Source of the DNA: CAIUGU01 sp040080215
Lineage (GTDB): Bacteria; Pseudomonadota; Gammaproteobacteria; Steroidobacterales; Steroidobacteraceae
Direction of reading: 5' to 3'
NCBI GenBank assembly: GCA_040080215.1
Contig: JBEBIT010000019.1
Span: 1 to 50,648 of the forward strand
DNA length: 50,648 bases
The notes beneath the pieces were generated by a model. The model had not been told where the DNA came from and did no database searches. It worked only from the letters and a program-made list of their open reading frames with translations. The position numbers and the translations under genes are program-made. This document shows positions 1-8,053 of the stretch, in pieces. How positions within the stretch are numbered: the stretch's first letter is position 1; each line of letters opens with the position of its first letter.

Positions 1-16
1 AAGAAGGAGAGGGCGA

Positions 17-1441
17 ATGAGGCGGGCCTTCTCTCGATGGCTGGTCGGTTGCGTGTTGCTGGGAGTGTCGATGACTGCGGTACAAGCTGGCGAGTCTCCC
101 GTGGTCGGCGTTCGCGTTCCGGCGTTTGAGCGCGTTGTCCTCGGCAACGGAGCCACGTTGCTGCTGATGGAGCGGCATGACATTCCATTGGTCGGCTTCC
201 AGGCGATTCTCCGCGGCGGCGCGCTCGGCGACGCTCCGGGAAAATGGGGCACCGCGAGCCTGCTGGCCGGGCTGCTCGAGAAGGGCGCCGGCAAGCGCGA
301 TGCGTACGCTTTCGCCGATGCGAGTGCTGCGGTAGGGGGCACGCTGGGCGCTGACGCAGGACTCGAGGCGCTGACGGTCTCCGGGGAATTCCTCGCGCGC
401 GACCAGGCGCTGATGATCGAGCTGCTGGCGGACCTCTTGCAGCGGCCAAAGCTGGAACAGGCGGAATTCGAGAAGCTTCGTGAGCGCCAGATCGAGTTCA
501 TTCGTGCGGCCAAGGACGGTGACCTCTCGGCAGTGTTGCCCACCTACGGCGCTGCCGCGCTGTTCAAGGACCATCCCTATGCCCGTCCCGTTTCGGGCAG
601 CGAGACCAGCCTTGCGAAACTCGCCTATGCCGATGTGACGGCGTACTACCGCGACCAGGTGGGAGCGGACCGGCTGATCATCGCGATGACCGGCGACTTC
701 AAGAGCGCCGACATGAAGAAGCGGCTTACCGATGCCTTTGGTGGCTGGGCAAAAGCGAAGACCCCGGTGCCAGTGGTGCCACCGCCCGCGAAGGTGACGG
801 GACGACAAGTGTTGCTCGTGGATGCGCCGGGCGCTGCCCAGACTTATTTCCTGATGGCCAACATCGGCGTCAATCGGAAGTACGGGGACCGCGCTCCACT
901 CGACGTCGTGAACACGCTCTTCGGTGGCAGGTTCACGTCGATGCTGAATTCCGAGCTGCGCATCAAGTCCGGCCTGACCTATGGCGCCCGTTCGCAGCTG
1001 GTGCGGCCGACGCAGCCGGGGCAATGGCAGATTGCGACCTATACGCGCACTGACGCGACGGTACAGGCGGCAGACCTCGCGCTCGAGACCTTCACCAAGT
1101 TCAAGCAGGGCGGCGCGATCGACGCCACGGCGCTCGATTCCGGCAAGACCTACGTGCTCGGCCAGTTCCCGACGCAGCTTGAGACGTCGCCCCAGTGGGC
1201 GAGGCAACTCGCCGAACTCGAGTTCTACGGACTCAGTCGCAGCTACGTGGAAGGCTATGGGCCGGCCCTTGCCGGCGTCACGTTGGCCGATGCAGCGCGC
1301 GTATCGGCAGAGGTCTACCCGTCACCCGACAATCTCGCGATTGTGTTCATCGGCGACGCCACGAAGATACGAGAGGGCATCAAGAAGTACGGGCCGCTCA
1401 CCGAGATGAAGCTGACGGATCCGACCTTCGCCCCTCCGTAA
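17..1441 (+). CDS. M16 family (insulinase/pitrilysin-fold) protein, non-catalytic type
   Basis: A 474-residue exported protein of the M16 metallopeptidase fold. Residues 1-24 form a signal peptide ending in AVQA, so it acts in the periplasm. AAGGAG at bases 4-9 supports the ATG at 17. The place where active M16 enzymes carry HxxEH aligns with residues 78-90 (GTASLLAGLLEKG), where Ser81, Ala84 and Gly85 replace the His, Glu and His. The zinc site is therefore lost. Family knowledge: many proteobacteria encode M16 proteins in tandem pairs, one catalytic and one inactive, that work as a heterodimer. I infer the catalytic partner lies just left of the window. The R-Y pair region typical of the C-terminal half is plausible but not verified. 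Confidence 0.85.
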   Translation: MRRAFSRWLVGCVLLGVSMTAVQAGESPVVGVRVPAFERVVLGNGATLLLMERHDIPLVGFQAILRGGALGDAPGKWGTASLLAGLLEKGAGKRDAYAFADASAAVGGTLGADAGLEALTVSGEFLARDQALMIELLADLLQRPKLEQAEFEKLRERQIEFIRAAKDGDLSAVLPTYGAAALFKDHPYARPVSGSETSLAKLAYADVTAYYRDQVGADRLIIAMTGDFKSADMKKRLTDAFGGWAKAKTPVPVVPPPAKVTGRQVLLVDAPGAAQTYFLMANIGVNRKYGDRAPLDVVNTLFGGRFTSMLNSELRIKSGLTYGARSQLVRPTQPGQWQIATYTRTDATVQAADLALETFTKFKQGGAIDATALDSGKTYVLGQFPTQLETSPQWARQLAELEFYGLSRSYVEGYGPALAGVTLADAARVSAEVYPSPDNLAIVFIGDATKIREGIKKYGPLTEMKLTDPTFAPP

Positions 1442-1456
1442 CCGGGCAGGAGTTTC

Positions 1457-2305
1457 CTAGTCGCGCCACTTGTCGAGGTAGATGTTCTTCGCCTTGCGCC
1501 AGCCGTCGCCCCAGCCGCCATAGCTGCCGTGCGTCAGCGAGATCGGCCACGTGCCCATTGTCAGGCCGGCTGTCTCGCATTGCCGGCAGAAATCGAGATC
1601 GTAGAAGTGGTACTGGAAGCGCGGGTCGAAGCGCACGGCAGAGGTGAGCAGCCTGTCCGCACGCACTGCCAGGAACACGCCGTCGAGCAGCTTCACCGCG
1701 GCAGGAGCAGGCCCGAATGAATCCAGCTTGCCCGCGCCGCTGCCCGCATGTCGCACCGAGGGCGCAGCATCCCCCTTGTTGTCCACGGGGCTGAGTACGT
1801 AGCTGCCATCCGGGTTCGCAGTCCACAGCTTGCGCCACGCGCCGCGTCCCGGTGCAACGTGGGCGAGGCCCGATTCGATGAAGCGAGCCCAGGATCGACG
1901 CCTCCGCGGCTTGATGTGCTTGATCGCACCGCTCTGCGTGCCGGGCCCGGTTGGGACCAGGTTGCCTCGTGATTCCGTCGCCCACCAGGCGGGCTGCCTC
2001 GAAGTCCTGGCAATCGCGCCGGCAACGCCGACCACGTCAAACGCGGCGAGGGCTTCGCGCAGTCGCGTATCGAAATGCCAGTCATCGATATACACGTCGT
2101 CATGAATGAAGACGAGCCGATCGCCGGGCTGCGAGCGTTCGATGGCGGGGTTGTAGACGGAAGCAAGGCCGGCCGAGGACTGGAAAGCGGGCTCGAGCAG
2201 GAATTCAGCGCTGGTAACAAACTGCTCGAGCGATTGCGCCAGCAGGGAGCTGCGAAAGAACGCGTCTTCGTCGTGGCGGGTGGCAACGATAAAGCGGGTG
2301 CGCAT
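1457..2305 (-). CDS. glycosyltransferase-like protein (GT2-related, Glyco_tranf_2_5 type)
   Basis: A 282-residue cytoplasmic protein resembling the GT-A-fold 'glycosyltransferase-like' family that uses a degenerate DxD motif. FIHDDVYI (about residues 67-74) is the metal/nucleotide-sugar motif. A second conserved block near the C-terminus, with FDPRFQYHFYDLDFC followed by LTHGSYGGWGDGW, matches the acceptor-side part of the family. It starts at an ATG at 2305 and converges with the M16 gene, whose stop is 15 bases away. No sugar-pathway neighbours are visible, so donor and acceptor are unknown. It could also be a non-catalytic relative. Confidence 0.7.
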   Translation of the reverse strand: MRTRFIVATRHDEDAFFRSSLLAQSLEQFVTSAEFLLEPAFQSSAGLASVYNPAIERSQPGDRLVFIHDDVYIDDWHFDTRLREALAAFDVVGVAGAIARTSRQPAWWATESRGNLVPTGPGTQSGAIKHIKPRRRRSWARFIESGLAHVAPGRGAWRKLWTANPDGSYVLSPVDNKGDAAPSVRHAGSGAGKLDSFGPAPAAVKLLDGVFLAVRADRLLTSAVRFDPRFQYHFYDLDFCRQCETAGLTMGTWPISLTHGSYGGWGDGWRKAKNIYLDKWRD

Positions 2306-2387
2306 CGGGCGGGAACTCGCGGCGGAGATATTCGCTATTGTAGCGTGACGGTCGTGAGTGACGGCAAGACGCTGTCGATCTCGCGGG

Positions 2388-2522
2388 TCAGCGGTTCTTG
2401 AGCTGCCGCTTCAGCGAGGCAATCTGCTGGCGAAGCTGCTCGTTCTCGGTCCTCGACATGCTCCAGCGCAAACCGATGAAGATCAGCAGCGCGGCGAGAC
2501 CGGCGATGATTGCCATAGTCAT
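2388..2522 (-). CDS. small membrane protein with a coiled-coil tail
   Basis: A 44-residue protein starting at the ATG at 2522, preceded by CCGAGG four bases upstream. A longer reading frame continues upstream to 2630, but that part has no clear ribosome site. Residues 3-19 form one membrane span. The remaining 25 residues are charged and heptad-like (ENEQLRQQIASLKRQLKNR), consistent with a short coiled coil. The topology recalls PspB-like proteins, but I see no sequence match strong enough to name it. No function is assigned. Confidence 0.5.
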   Translation of the reverse strand: MTMAIIAGLAALLIFIGLRWSMSRTENEQLRQQIASLKRQLKNR

Positions 2523-2721
2523 GAGACCTCGGATCTCGCGGAACGGTCGTCCGGATGAGCGCTGCGCCGCCAAACCGTGCCAAACGTCCACAGATGCTCC
2601 ATGCGGGCGGCGCAGGAACGGGAAGGACATGCAGCCTAACCGATCGGGCTGGCGGTCGTACGCCTATTAGCAGCCGATTGGACTGTTTCCCCGATTAGGC
2701 GCACCCTGAGCGGCTTCCATG

Positions 2722-2755
2722 CCCCAAGGTCCTTGGGAGCTTGGCCCTATGGGCC
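2722..2755 (+). promoter_or_regulatory. two stem-loops in the leader of the CsbD gene
   Basis: CCCAAGG (2723-2729) and CCTTGGG (2731-2737) form a nearly loopless 7-bp inverted repeat. It is followed at once by GGCCC-TAT-GGGCC (2743-2755). The AGGAG ribosome site of the CsbD gene begins about seven bases later. The 2631-2772 stretch holds nothing else I can name, and I found no clear promoter in it. Confidence 0.4.
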
Positions 2756-2772
2756 TATTGCAGGAGTGAGTC

Positions 2773-2991
2773 ATGATGAACTGGGAAATCGCCGCGGCGA
2801 ACTGGAAGCAGTTCCGCGGGACCGTGAAGGCGCGCTGGGGCAGGTTGTCCGACGAGCACCTCGAAGGCATCGCTGGGCAGCGCGAACAGCTGCTGCTCAA
2901 GATCAGCGAAACGTACGAGATCAATCGCGCCGATGCGCAGCGCGAGCTGAAGGCATTCGAAGAGCGGAACAAGAATTACCGGCCGAAGTAG
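2773..2991 (+). CDS. CsbD family stress-response protein
   Basis: A 72-residue small acidic/basic protein matching the CsbD family: MNWEIAAANWKQFRGTVKARWGRLSDE, then GIAGQREQLLLKISETY. Family members are induced under general stress in many bacteria (sigma-B in Bacillus, RpoS-linked YjbJ in E. coli), and their biochemical role is unknown. AGGAG at about 2762 supports the start; ATG codons stand at both 2773 and 2776. The TfoX-N gene follows 33 bases later on the same strand and may share the transcript. Confidence 0.85.
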   Translation: MMNWEIAAANWKQFRGTVKARWGRLSDEHLEGIAGQREQLLLKISETYEINRADAQRELKAFEERNKNYRPK

Positions 2992-3024
2992 ACTTCGGGG
3001 AGCTACCGGGGGGGCGCCTGCTCC

Positions 3025-3423
3025 ATGTCCGTATCGCGCGATTACCTTGACTATGTCCTGGACCAGCTGCGCCCGTTCGGCAGTGTGGTCGCTCGACGCA
3101 TGTTCGGCGGCGTCGGCCTCTACGCCGACGGATTCTTCTTCGGCATCATCGACGACACCGTCTATTTCAAGGTGGACGACTCGAATCGCGCCGACTACGA
3201 GGCGAGGGGCTGCCGGAAGTTCACCGTCACGATGGGCAAGGACACCCCCAAGGCCGTCAGCATGAGTTACTTTGCCGTGCCCGAGGACGTCCTCGAAGAC
3301 CAGGACGACCTCAAGCTCTGGGCGCGCAAGGCCCTGGCCGTCGCGGTAGCTGCGGCCGCCGGCAAGCCCAGGCCGACCGCAGGCAAGAAGAAGGCTGCCA
3401 AACGCCGCTCCCCGCGCAGCTGA
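3025..3423 (+). CDS. TfoX N-terminal domain protein
   Basis: A 132-residue cytoplasmic protein consisting of one TfoX_N domain (residues 1-105: VARRMFGGVGLYADGFFFGIIDDTVYFKVD and KAVSMSYFAVPEDVLED) plus a Lys/Arg-rich tail of about 25 residues. TfoX (Sxy) of Haemophilus and Vibrio is a competence regulator with N and C domains. This protein lacks the C domain, as do many stand-alone TfoX_N proteins of unknown role, so a competence function should not be assumed. Confidence 0.85.
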   Translation: MSVSRDYLDYVLDQLRPFGSVVARRMFGGVGLYADGFFFGIIDDTVYFKVDDSNRADYEARGCRKFTVTMGKDTPKAVSMSYFAVPEDVLEDQDDLKLWARKALAVAVAAAAGKPRPTAGKKKAAKRRSPRS

Positions 3424-3442
3424 TCCGGCGCGCCCACGGACG

Positions 3443-3460
3443 AGGGGTCCCCGGACCCCT
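3443..3460 (+). terminator. stem-loop after the TfoX-N gene
   Basis: AGGGGTCC-CC-GGACCCCT is a perfect 8-bp hairpin 20 bases after the stop codon. No U-tract follows, so it may be a weak terminator or RNA-stabilising hairpin. A second inverted repeat, ACGTGCC-GATCG-GGCACGT (3490-3508), lies just before the chosen terC start. Confidence 0.35.
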
Positions 3461-3521
3461 GCGAAAAGGTCGTCTCTCATGAGAACATTACGTGCCGATC
3501 GGGCACGTGCAGGACAGGGCG

Positions 3522-4232
3522 ATGGAACATATTGGCGAAGCGGTATTCTGGATTGCCCTGGGCAAGATCGTCTGGGTCAACGTGCTGTTGTCGGGCGACA
3601 ACGCGGTGGTCATTGCACTCGCTGCGCACGGCTTGCCGCCGGATCAGCGAAAGAAGGCCATTTTCGGTGGCAGCGCCGCGGCGATTGTCCTGCGAGTCGT
3701 GCTGACGCTGTTCGCCGCCACGCTGCTCGACTACCCATACCTCAAGATCATCGGCGCCGTTCTGCTGTTCTACATCGGCGTGAAGCTGCTCATCTCCGAG
3801 GACGAACACGACGAGAGCATCAAATCGCACGACCACCTGTGGTCCGCGATCCGGACGATCCTGCTTGCCGATCTCGTCATGAGCCTCGACAACGTACTGG
3901 CCGTGGCCGGTGCCGCCGAGAGCGGGCCGCCCGAGCTCAAGCTGCCCCTGCTCATCATCGGCCTCGGCCTGTCCATCCCGCTCATCATCTTCGGCAGCAC
4001 ATTGCTGCTGACCGTGATGGAGCGCTACCCCGTGATCATTACGCTGGGTGCCGCACTGCTCGGTTACGTGGCCGGTGAGATGTTCGTGAGCGACGGCGCG
4101 ATCGAGCCCTGGTTCATGGAGCACGTAGCCACGTCCTCGACGTTCATCGAGATCGGCGCCGCGATCGCGGTGGTGGTGGTCGGCCAGTGGCTGTCGCGCA
4201 AGAAGCGCGGGCAGGAAACGACCATCGAATAG
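3522..4232 (+). CDS. TerC family integral membrane protein
   Basis: A 236-residue inner-membrane protein with about seven hydrophobic spans. Two signature motifs with membrane aspartates, LLSGDNAVVIALAA and MSLDNVLAVAGAAE, mark the TerC/Alx/YjbE family, several members of which export manganese or protect metalloenzymes. I chose ATG 3522 (preceded by AGGACAGGG) over the in-frame GTG at 3492, which lies inside a stem-loop. I looked for the yybP-ykoY manganese riboswitch that often precedes such genes, and the 98-base upstream gap does not contain it. A metal-ion role is inferred from the family only. Confidence 0.88.
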   Translation: MEHIGEAVFWIALGKIVWVNVLLSGDNAVVIALAAHGLPPDQRKKAIFGGSAAAIVLRVVLTLFAATLLDYPYLKIIGAVLLFYIGVKLLISEDEHDESIKSHDHLWSAIRTILLADLVMSLDNVLAVAGAAESGPPELKLPLLIIGLGLSIPLIIFGSTLLLTVMERYPVIITLGAALLGYVAGEMFVSDGAIEPWFMEHVATSSTFIEIGAAIAVVVVGQWLSRKKRGQETTIE

Positions 4233-4248
4233 ACGCGGACGCGTCTAT
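4229..4248 (+). terminator. stem-loop overlapping the terC stop codon
   Basis: ATAGACGCG-GA-CGCGTCTAT is a perfect 9-bp inverted repeat that includes the TAG stop. No T-run follows. It could still end or stabilise the terC mRNA. Confidence 0.4.
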
Positions 4249-4269
4249 GGAGAAGAACCGGCGGTCTCT

Positions 4270-4397
4270 GTCCGCAAGTAGGCCTCCGGCAAGTAGGTCG
4301 CGGACGCGACAGGATGGCCTGCCGGCAAGCCAGAGGTAAGAAATAGGGAGTGACGCTCCTAGTCTCGTCTGGCCTGCCGGTAGGCCTACTTGCGGAC
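4270..4397. repeat. 22-23 bp inverted repeat between convergent terC and serC
   Basis: The left arm 4270-4291 (GTCCGCAAGTAGGCCT then CCGGCA) is the reverse complement of the right arm 4375-4397 except for one extra base. The arms are 83 bases apart. The enclosed stretch repeats parts of the arms: GCAAGTAGG recurs at 4289-4297, and TGGCCTGCCGG occurs at 4315-4325 and 4370-4380. This looks like a REP/MITE-type palindromic element or a bidirectional terminator cluster; no gene is present. Confidence 0.6.
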
Positions 4398-4417
4398 GAA
4401 GTCGGCCGGTCTATCCC

Positions 4418-5536
4418 TCAGGCCTTCTTCACTTCCTCATACGCCCATTCCAGCCACGGCAACATCTTGTCGATGTCGCTGCGCTCGACGGTGGCGCCGC
4501 ACCAGAAGCGCAGGCCGGGAGGGGCGTCCTTGTAGGCGCCGCAGTCGTAGGCGGCTTTCTCGGCCTCAAGCAGCTTCACCAGCTTCTTCACCTGATCGGG
4601 GGTGAGGTCGAGCGTGAAGCACACGGATGTGTTGGAGCGATACTCCTTCTTGTCCGCGAGGAAATGGATCCACGGGTGCGTGGCGACGAACGCTTCGAAC
4701 GCGGCGAGGTTGTCTTCGCTGCGCTTGATCAGCGCGGGCAGGCCACCGATGGAGTTGGCCCATGCAAGGGCATCGAGGTAGTCCTCGTTCGCAAGCATCG
4801 ACGGCGTATTGATCGTCGAACCTTCGAACACTTCTTCGAGCAGCTTGCCGCCCTTGGTCAGCCGGAAGATCTTCGGGAGCGGCCATGCAGGCTTGTAGCT
4901 CTCGAGACGCTGCACGGCGCGGGGTGACAGCACGAGCACACCGTGAGCGGCTTCACCGCCCAGCACCTTCTGCCACGAGAACGTCACGACATCGAGCTTG
5001 GTCCACGGCAGTTCCATCGCGAACACCGCACTGGTCGCGTCGCAGAACGTGAGGCCTTCGCGATTGTCCGGAATCCAGTCGCCGTTCGGCGTCTTGACGC
5101 CGCTCGTCGTGCCGTTCCACGTGAACATGATGTCGTGTGCAGGATTGGCTTGGCTCAGGTCCGGCAGGCGGCCGTACTCGGCACGGAATACGCGGGAGTT
5201 CGGCAACTTCAGCTGCTTCTCGAGATCGGTGACCCAGCCATCGCCGAACGACTCCCAGGTGAAGGCGTCCACGGGACGTGCGCCCAGCATCGACCACATT
5301 GCCATTTCAAAGGCGCCCGTGTCCGAGGCCGGGACGATGCCTACGCGATAGTCCGCCGGGATGCCGAGCACGGCCTTCGTTTCCGCAATCGACTTGGCGA
5401 GGCGGTTCTTGCCAAGGCCGGAGCGATGCGACCGACCGAGGATGTCGGTGGGCAGCGCTGCGAGTGAGTAGCCCGGGCGCTTGGCGCAAGGACCAGAAGA
5501 GAAATTCGGTGAGTTGGGTTTGACGGTGGGCTTCAT
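4418..5536 (-). CDS. serC: phosphoserine aminotransferase (SerC)
   Basis: A 372-residue PLP enzyme that converts 3-phosphohydroxypyruvate and glutamate to phosphoserine in serine synthesis. The start MKPTVKPNSPNFSSGPCAKRPGY and internal blocks such as FTWNGTTSGVKTPNGDWIP match the divergent SerC subfamily first described from Methanosarcina and common in proteobacteria, rather than the E. coli type. FSWQKVLGGEAAHGV contains the lysine expected to bind PLP. It lies 28 bases downstream of rsuA on the same strand, so it is probably the last gene of an rsmC-rsuA-serC operon. The glutamate donor used here is a product of gltBD, encoded in this window. Confidence 0.92.
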   Translation of the reverse strand: MKPTVKPNSPNFSSGPCAKRPGYSLAALPTDILGRSHRSGLGKNRLAKSIAETKAVLGIPADYRVGIVPASDTGAFEMAMWSMLGARPVDAFTWESFGDGWVTDLEKQLKLPNSRVFRAEYGRLPDLSQANPAHDIMFTWNGTTSGVKTPNGDWIPDNREGLTFCDATSAVFAMELPWTKLDVVTFSWQKVLGGEAAHGVLVLSPRAVQRLESYKPAWPLPKIFRLTKGGKLLEEVFEGSTINTPSMLANEDYLDALAWANSIGGLPALIKRSEDNLAAFEAFVATHPWIHFLADKKEYRSNTSVCFTLDLTPDQVKKLVKLLEAEKAAYDCGAYKDAPPGLRFWCGATVERSDIDKMLPWLEWAYEEVKKA

Positions 5537-5564
5537 GGGTCACTTCAAATGAAAAGGTCCGGCA

Positions 5565-6266
5565 TCACTTGCCGAACAAGGCCTCGAGATCCGTAGGGCC
5601 GAGTAGCCGCCATTGTCCCACGGGCAGGTCACCCAGCGTCAACCCGCCGAGGCGGCTGCGGTGCAGCGCGTCGACATGGTTGCCGACGGCGGCGAACATG
5701 CGGCGGGCCTGGTGGTAACGGCCCTCGGTCAACGTGAGCCGTGCGTGCCGCTTGTCGATGACTTCGAGCGTGGCGGGCGCGAGCGGCGTCTTTTCCGACT
5801 CCAGCATCATCGCGCCGCTGCCGAATTTTTCAACTTCGTTGCCGCGCAGGTCGCGGGCCAGCGTGGCCTCGTACACTTTCGCGAGCTGCGACTTCGGGTG
5901 CACGATCCGGTGCAGCAGCGAGCCGTCATCGGTCATCAACAACAGCCCGGTGGTATCGCGGTCGAGGCGGCCCACTGTCGCAACGACAGGTGAGCGCTCG
6001 CGGAATCGAGGCGGCAGCAAGTCATAGACGACGCCGCCGGGATCCTTGGTCGAGCAGGTGTAGCCGACCGGCTTGTGCAGCATCAGCGTCAGGCCGTGCG
6101 GCGGATCCAAGGGCTCGTCGTCGATGCGGACGTCCGCATGCTCGACCTGGTCGTCGGCATACAGTACTTCGCCTGCGGCGTTCGTGATCCGGCCCTCGCG
6201 GAACATCAGCGCCACCTGCCGGCGGCTGCCGTAGCCCAGGTTTGCGATCAGCTTGACGAGCTTCAT
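5565..6266 (-). CDS. rsuA: 16S rRNA pseudouridine(516) synthase RsuA
   Basis: A 233-residue pseudouridine synthase of the RsuA/RluB/E/F family. An N-terminal S4 RNA-binding domain (about 1-55, KLIANLGYGSRRQVALMFREGRI) precedes the catalytic domain. Motif II, VGRLDRDTTGLLLMTDDG, contains the catalytic Asp102, the same position as in E. coli RsuA (231 residues). That match and the adjacent 16S methyltransferase favour RsuA over RluE/RluF. The ATG overlaps the rsmC stop by four bases (ATGA), suggesting translational coupling. Confidence 0.83.
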   Translation of the reverse strand: MKLVKLIANLGYGSRRQVALMFREGRITNAAGEVLYADDQVEHADVRIDDEPLDPPHGLTLMLHKPVGYTCSTKDPGGVVYDLLPPRFRERSPVVATVGRLDRDTTGLLLMTDDGSLLHRIVHPKSQLAKVYEATLARDLRGNEVEKFGSGAMMLESEKTPLAPATLEVIDKRHARLTLTEGRYHQARRMFAAVGNHVDALHRSRLGGLTLGDLPVGQWRLLGPTDLEALFGK

Positions 6267-7318
6267 CGACCGTGCCCCTTGACCGCTTCGATGATCTTGA
6301 AGCCGTCCTTTTCCGCCACCTTGCGCACGCGCGCGAAGTTGTCGGCGAGGACTTCCTCATAGGGCAGGTGGCGATTGGCCACCATCCACAAGCTGCCGCC
6401 GGGATTCAGCGAGGCCGCCGCGACTGCAATGAAGCGCCGCCCGATATCCGGGCGGTCCACGCGGTTCTGGGTATGAAACGGCGGATTGGTGACGATCACG
6501 TCATAGCGACGGGGCAGCCCGCTCGTTACGTCGTGCCACTTGAACTCGAGTGTTGCACGCGAGACGAACCCGGCCAGATTCGTTTTCGCCACATCAAGCG
6601 CGCGTCCTTCCGCTTCGTACAGATCGACCGATGCGATCTTCGGGCAGCGTTCGAGCAGCTTCGCCGACAGGAAACCGAAACCCGCGCCGAGATCCGCAGC
6701 TGCACCGTGCAGGTCCGCGGGTAACTGATCGGCCAGCAGCTGCGATGCGGGATCGATCCGGTCCCACGCAAAGATGCCGGGGCGACTCATGAAGCGGCCG
6801 CCTTCAATCGGCTGCACCGCGTCGAGTGCGAGCCACTCTGCCAACAGCGTGGGGTTGGGTGGTCCCTGCAACGGAGGAGTCCAGAACACGCGGCACTTGT
6901 TCTTGATCATGCCGTCGACTGACCCGGCGAGTTGCGTGAGGTCCGCTTCCGCCGAGCGGGCGCCTTCATTGTTGCTGGCACTTGCGACCACGATGCCGCC
7001 CGGCCGGATCGATGCGATCGCGCGGGCCATCAACGCCCGCGACTCGTCGCGCTGGCGGGGCGGCAGGACCAGGACGAGCGGATAGGTTTCGGCGGAGCCT
7101 GCGGCCGCCCTGACGGTGAAACCCGCGCGTTCAAGCGCCTCGGCATCCGGCCTGAAGCTCTGTTCGCAGACGAGGCCGGGCAGGGCGGTGTGTTGCAGGG
7201 CCGATCCCGCCCGCGCGCGCAGGAACAAGGCACCGGCTTGCGGCCATTGCAGCCGACCGCTCCCGAACGGCAGCAGGAGCGTTTCAAGTGCCGAGTCGTA
7301 GGTAGAGGCTGAACACAT
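6263..7318 (-). CDS. rsmC: 16S rRNA (guanine-N2)-methyltransferase, RsmC-like
   Basis: A 351-residue protein with the double-domain layout of RsmC, which methylates G1207 of 16S rRNA in the 30S subunit. The N-terminal half is a degenerate methyltransferase-like domain. The C-terminal half has the SAM-binding motif DLGAGFGFLS (209-218) and the base-methylating motif NPPFH (278-282). A related alternative is RlmG (23S rRNA), but the co-transcribed 16S pseudouridine synthase supports RsmC. It starts at ATG 7318. The 123 bases to the divergent GST gene hold no clear feature. Confidence 0.82.
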   Translation of the reverse strand: MCSASTYDSALETLLLPFGSGRLQWPQAGALFLRARAGSALQHTALPGLVCEQSFRPDAEALERAGFTVRAAAGSAETYPLVLVLPPRQRDESRALMARAIASIRPGGIVVASASNNEGARSAEADLTQLAGSVDGMIKNKCRVFWTPPLQGPPNPTLLAEWLALDAVQPIEGGRFMSRPGIFAWDRIDPASQLLADQLPADLHGAAADLGAGFGFLSAKLLERCPKIASVDLYEAEGRALDVAKTNLAGFVSRATLEFKWHDVTSGLPRRYDVIVTNPPFHTQNRVDRPDIGRRFIAVAAASLNPGGSLWMVANRHLPYEEVLADNFARVRKVAEKDGFKIIEAVKGHGR

Positions 7319-7441
7319 GGAGTAGGGGTAAGGACGAGGGGGCCGCCTATTCTATTGCTCTCACGACCAGATAGCTTTACATCCGGCGCGCTTACCCGAA
7401 GAATTCGCTCCCGCTCGTTCCGCCTCCCTCAAGGATCCCGT

Positions 7442-8053
7442 ATGCGCCTCTACCATAATCCGCTGTCGTCGAGCGCAAGGCGCGCGCTGATGACCGCCAT
7501 TCACCTCGGCGTGAAGTTCGAATCCGTGATCATCGACCTCTCGAAGCCCGAGCACCGCCGGCAGCTGGAGCAGGTGAATCCCAATGCCAAGGTGCCCGTC
7601 CTCGTCGATGGCGACTTCGTGCTGTGGGAGTCGTACGCGATCATGCAGTACCTCGCCGACCGGACGCCCGGCCAGACGGTATTGCCGAAAGAAGCCCGCG
7701 CGCGTGCCGAAGTGAATCGCTGGATGTTCTGGGGCGCGAGCCACTTCGCACCGGCCATCGGCATCCTGGGCTGGGAGAACTGGATGAAAGGACTGGTCGG
7801 CGCGGGAGCGCCTGACCCGCAGGAAGTGGAGCGCGGCGAAGTGGAAGTGGCGAAGTACGCCCCGATCCTCGATACGCACCTGGCAGACCGGGACTGGCTG
7901 TGCGGCGACGACGTGACCCTGGCAGACCTGGCGCTGGCCCCGGTGCTGATGGTGACGGACCTGGCCCGCCTGCCGATCCGGCAATACACCAACATCCAGG
8001 CGTGGTATGCCCGCGTCCGTGAACTGGACGCGTGGCAGCGGACTTCACTCTAG
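7442..8053 (+). CDS. glutathione S-transferase family protein
   Basis: A 203-residue protein with an N-terminal thioredoxin-like GST domain (MRLYHNPLSSSARRALMTAIHLG; NPNAKVPVLVDGDFVLWESYAIMQYLAD, the cis-Pro and glutathione-binding ES motif) and a C-terminal all-helical domain. AAGGA eight bases before ATG 7442 supports this start over upstream ones. The serine cluster SSSARR near residue 9 suggests theta/nu-like chemistry. The substrate is unknown. The gene converges on the Hpt gene, with the stop codons overlapping. Confidence 0.88.
   Translation: MRLYHNPLSSSARRALMTAIHLGVKFESVIIDLSKPEHRRQLEQVNPNAKVPVLVDGDFVLWESYAIMQYLADRTPGQTVLPKEARARAEVNRWMFWGASHFAPAIGILGWENWMKGLVGAGAPDPQEVERGEVEVAKYAPILDTHLADRDWLCGDDVTLADLALAPVLMVTDLARLPIRQYTNIQAWYARVRELDAWQRTSL

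Noticed and set aside
3424..3521. yybP-ykoY (manganese) riboswitch before the TerC gene
   Set aside because: The gap is under 100 bases and shows two simple hairpins without the conserved internal-loop sequences of that class.
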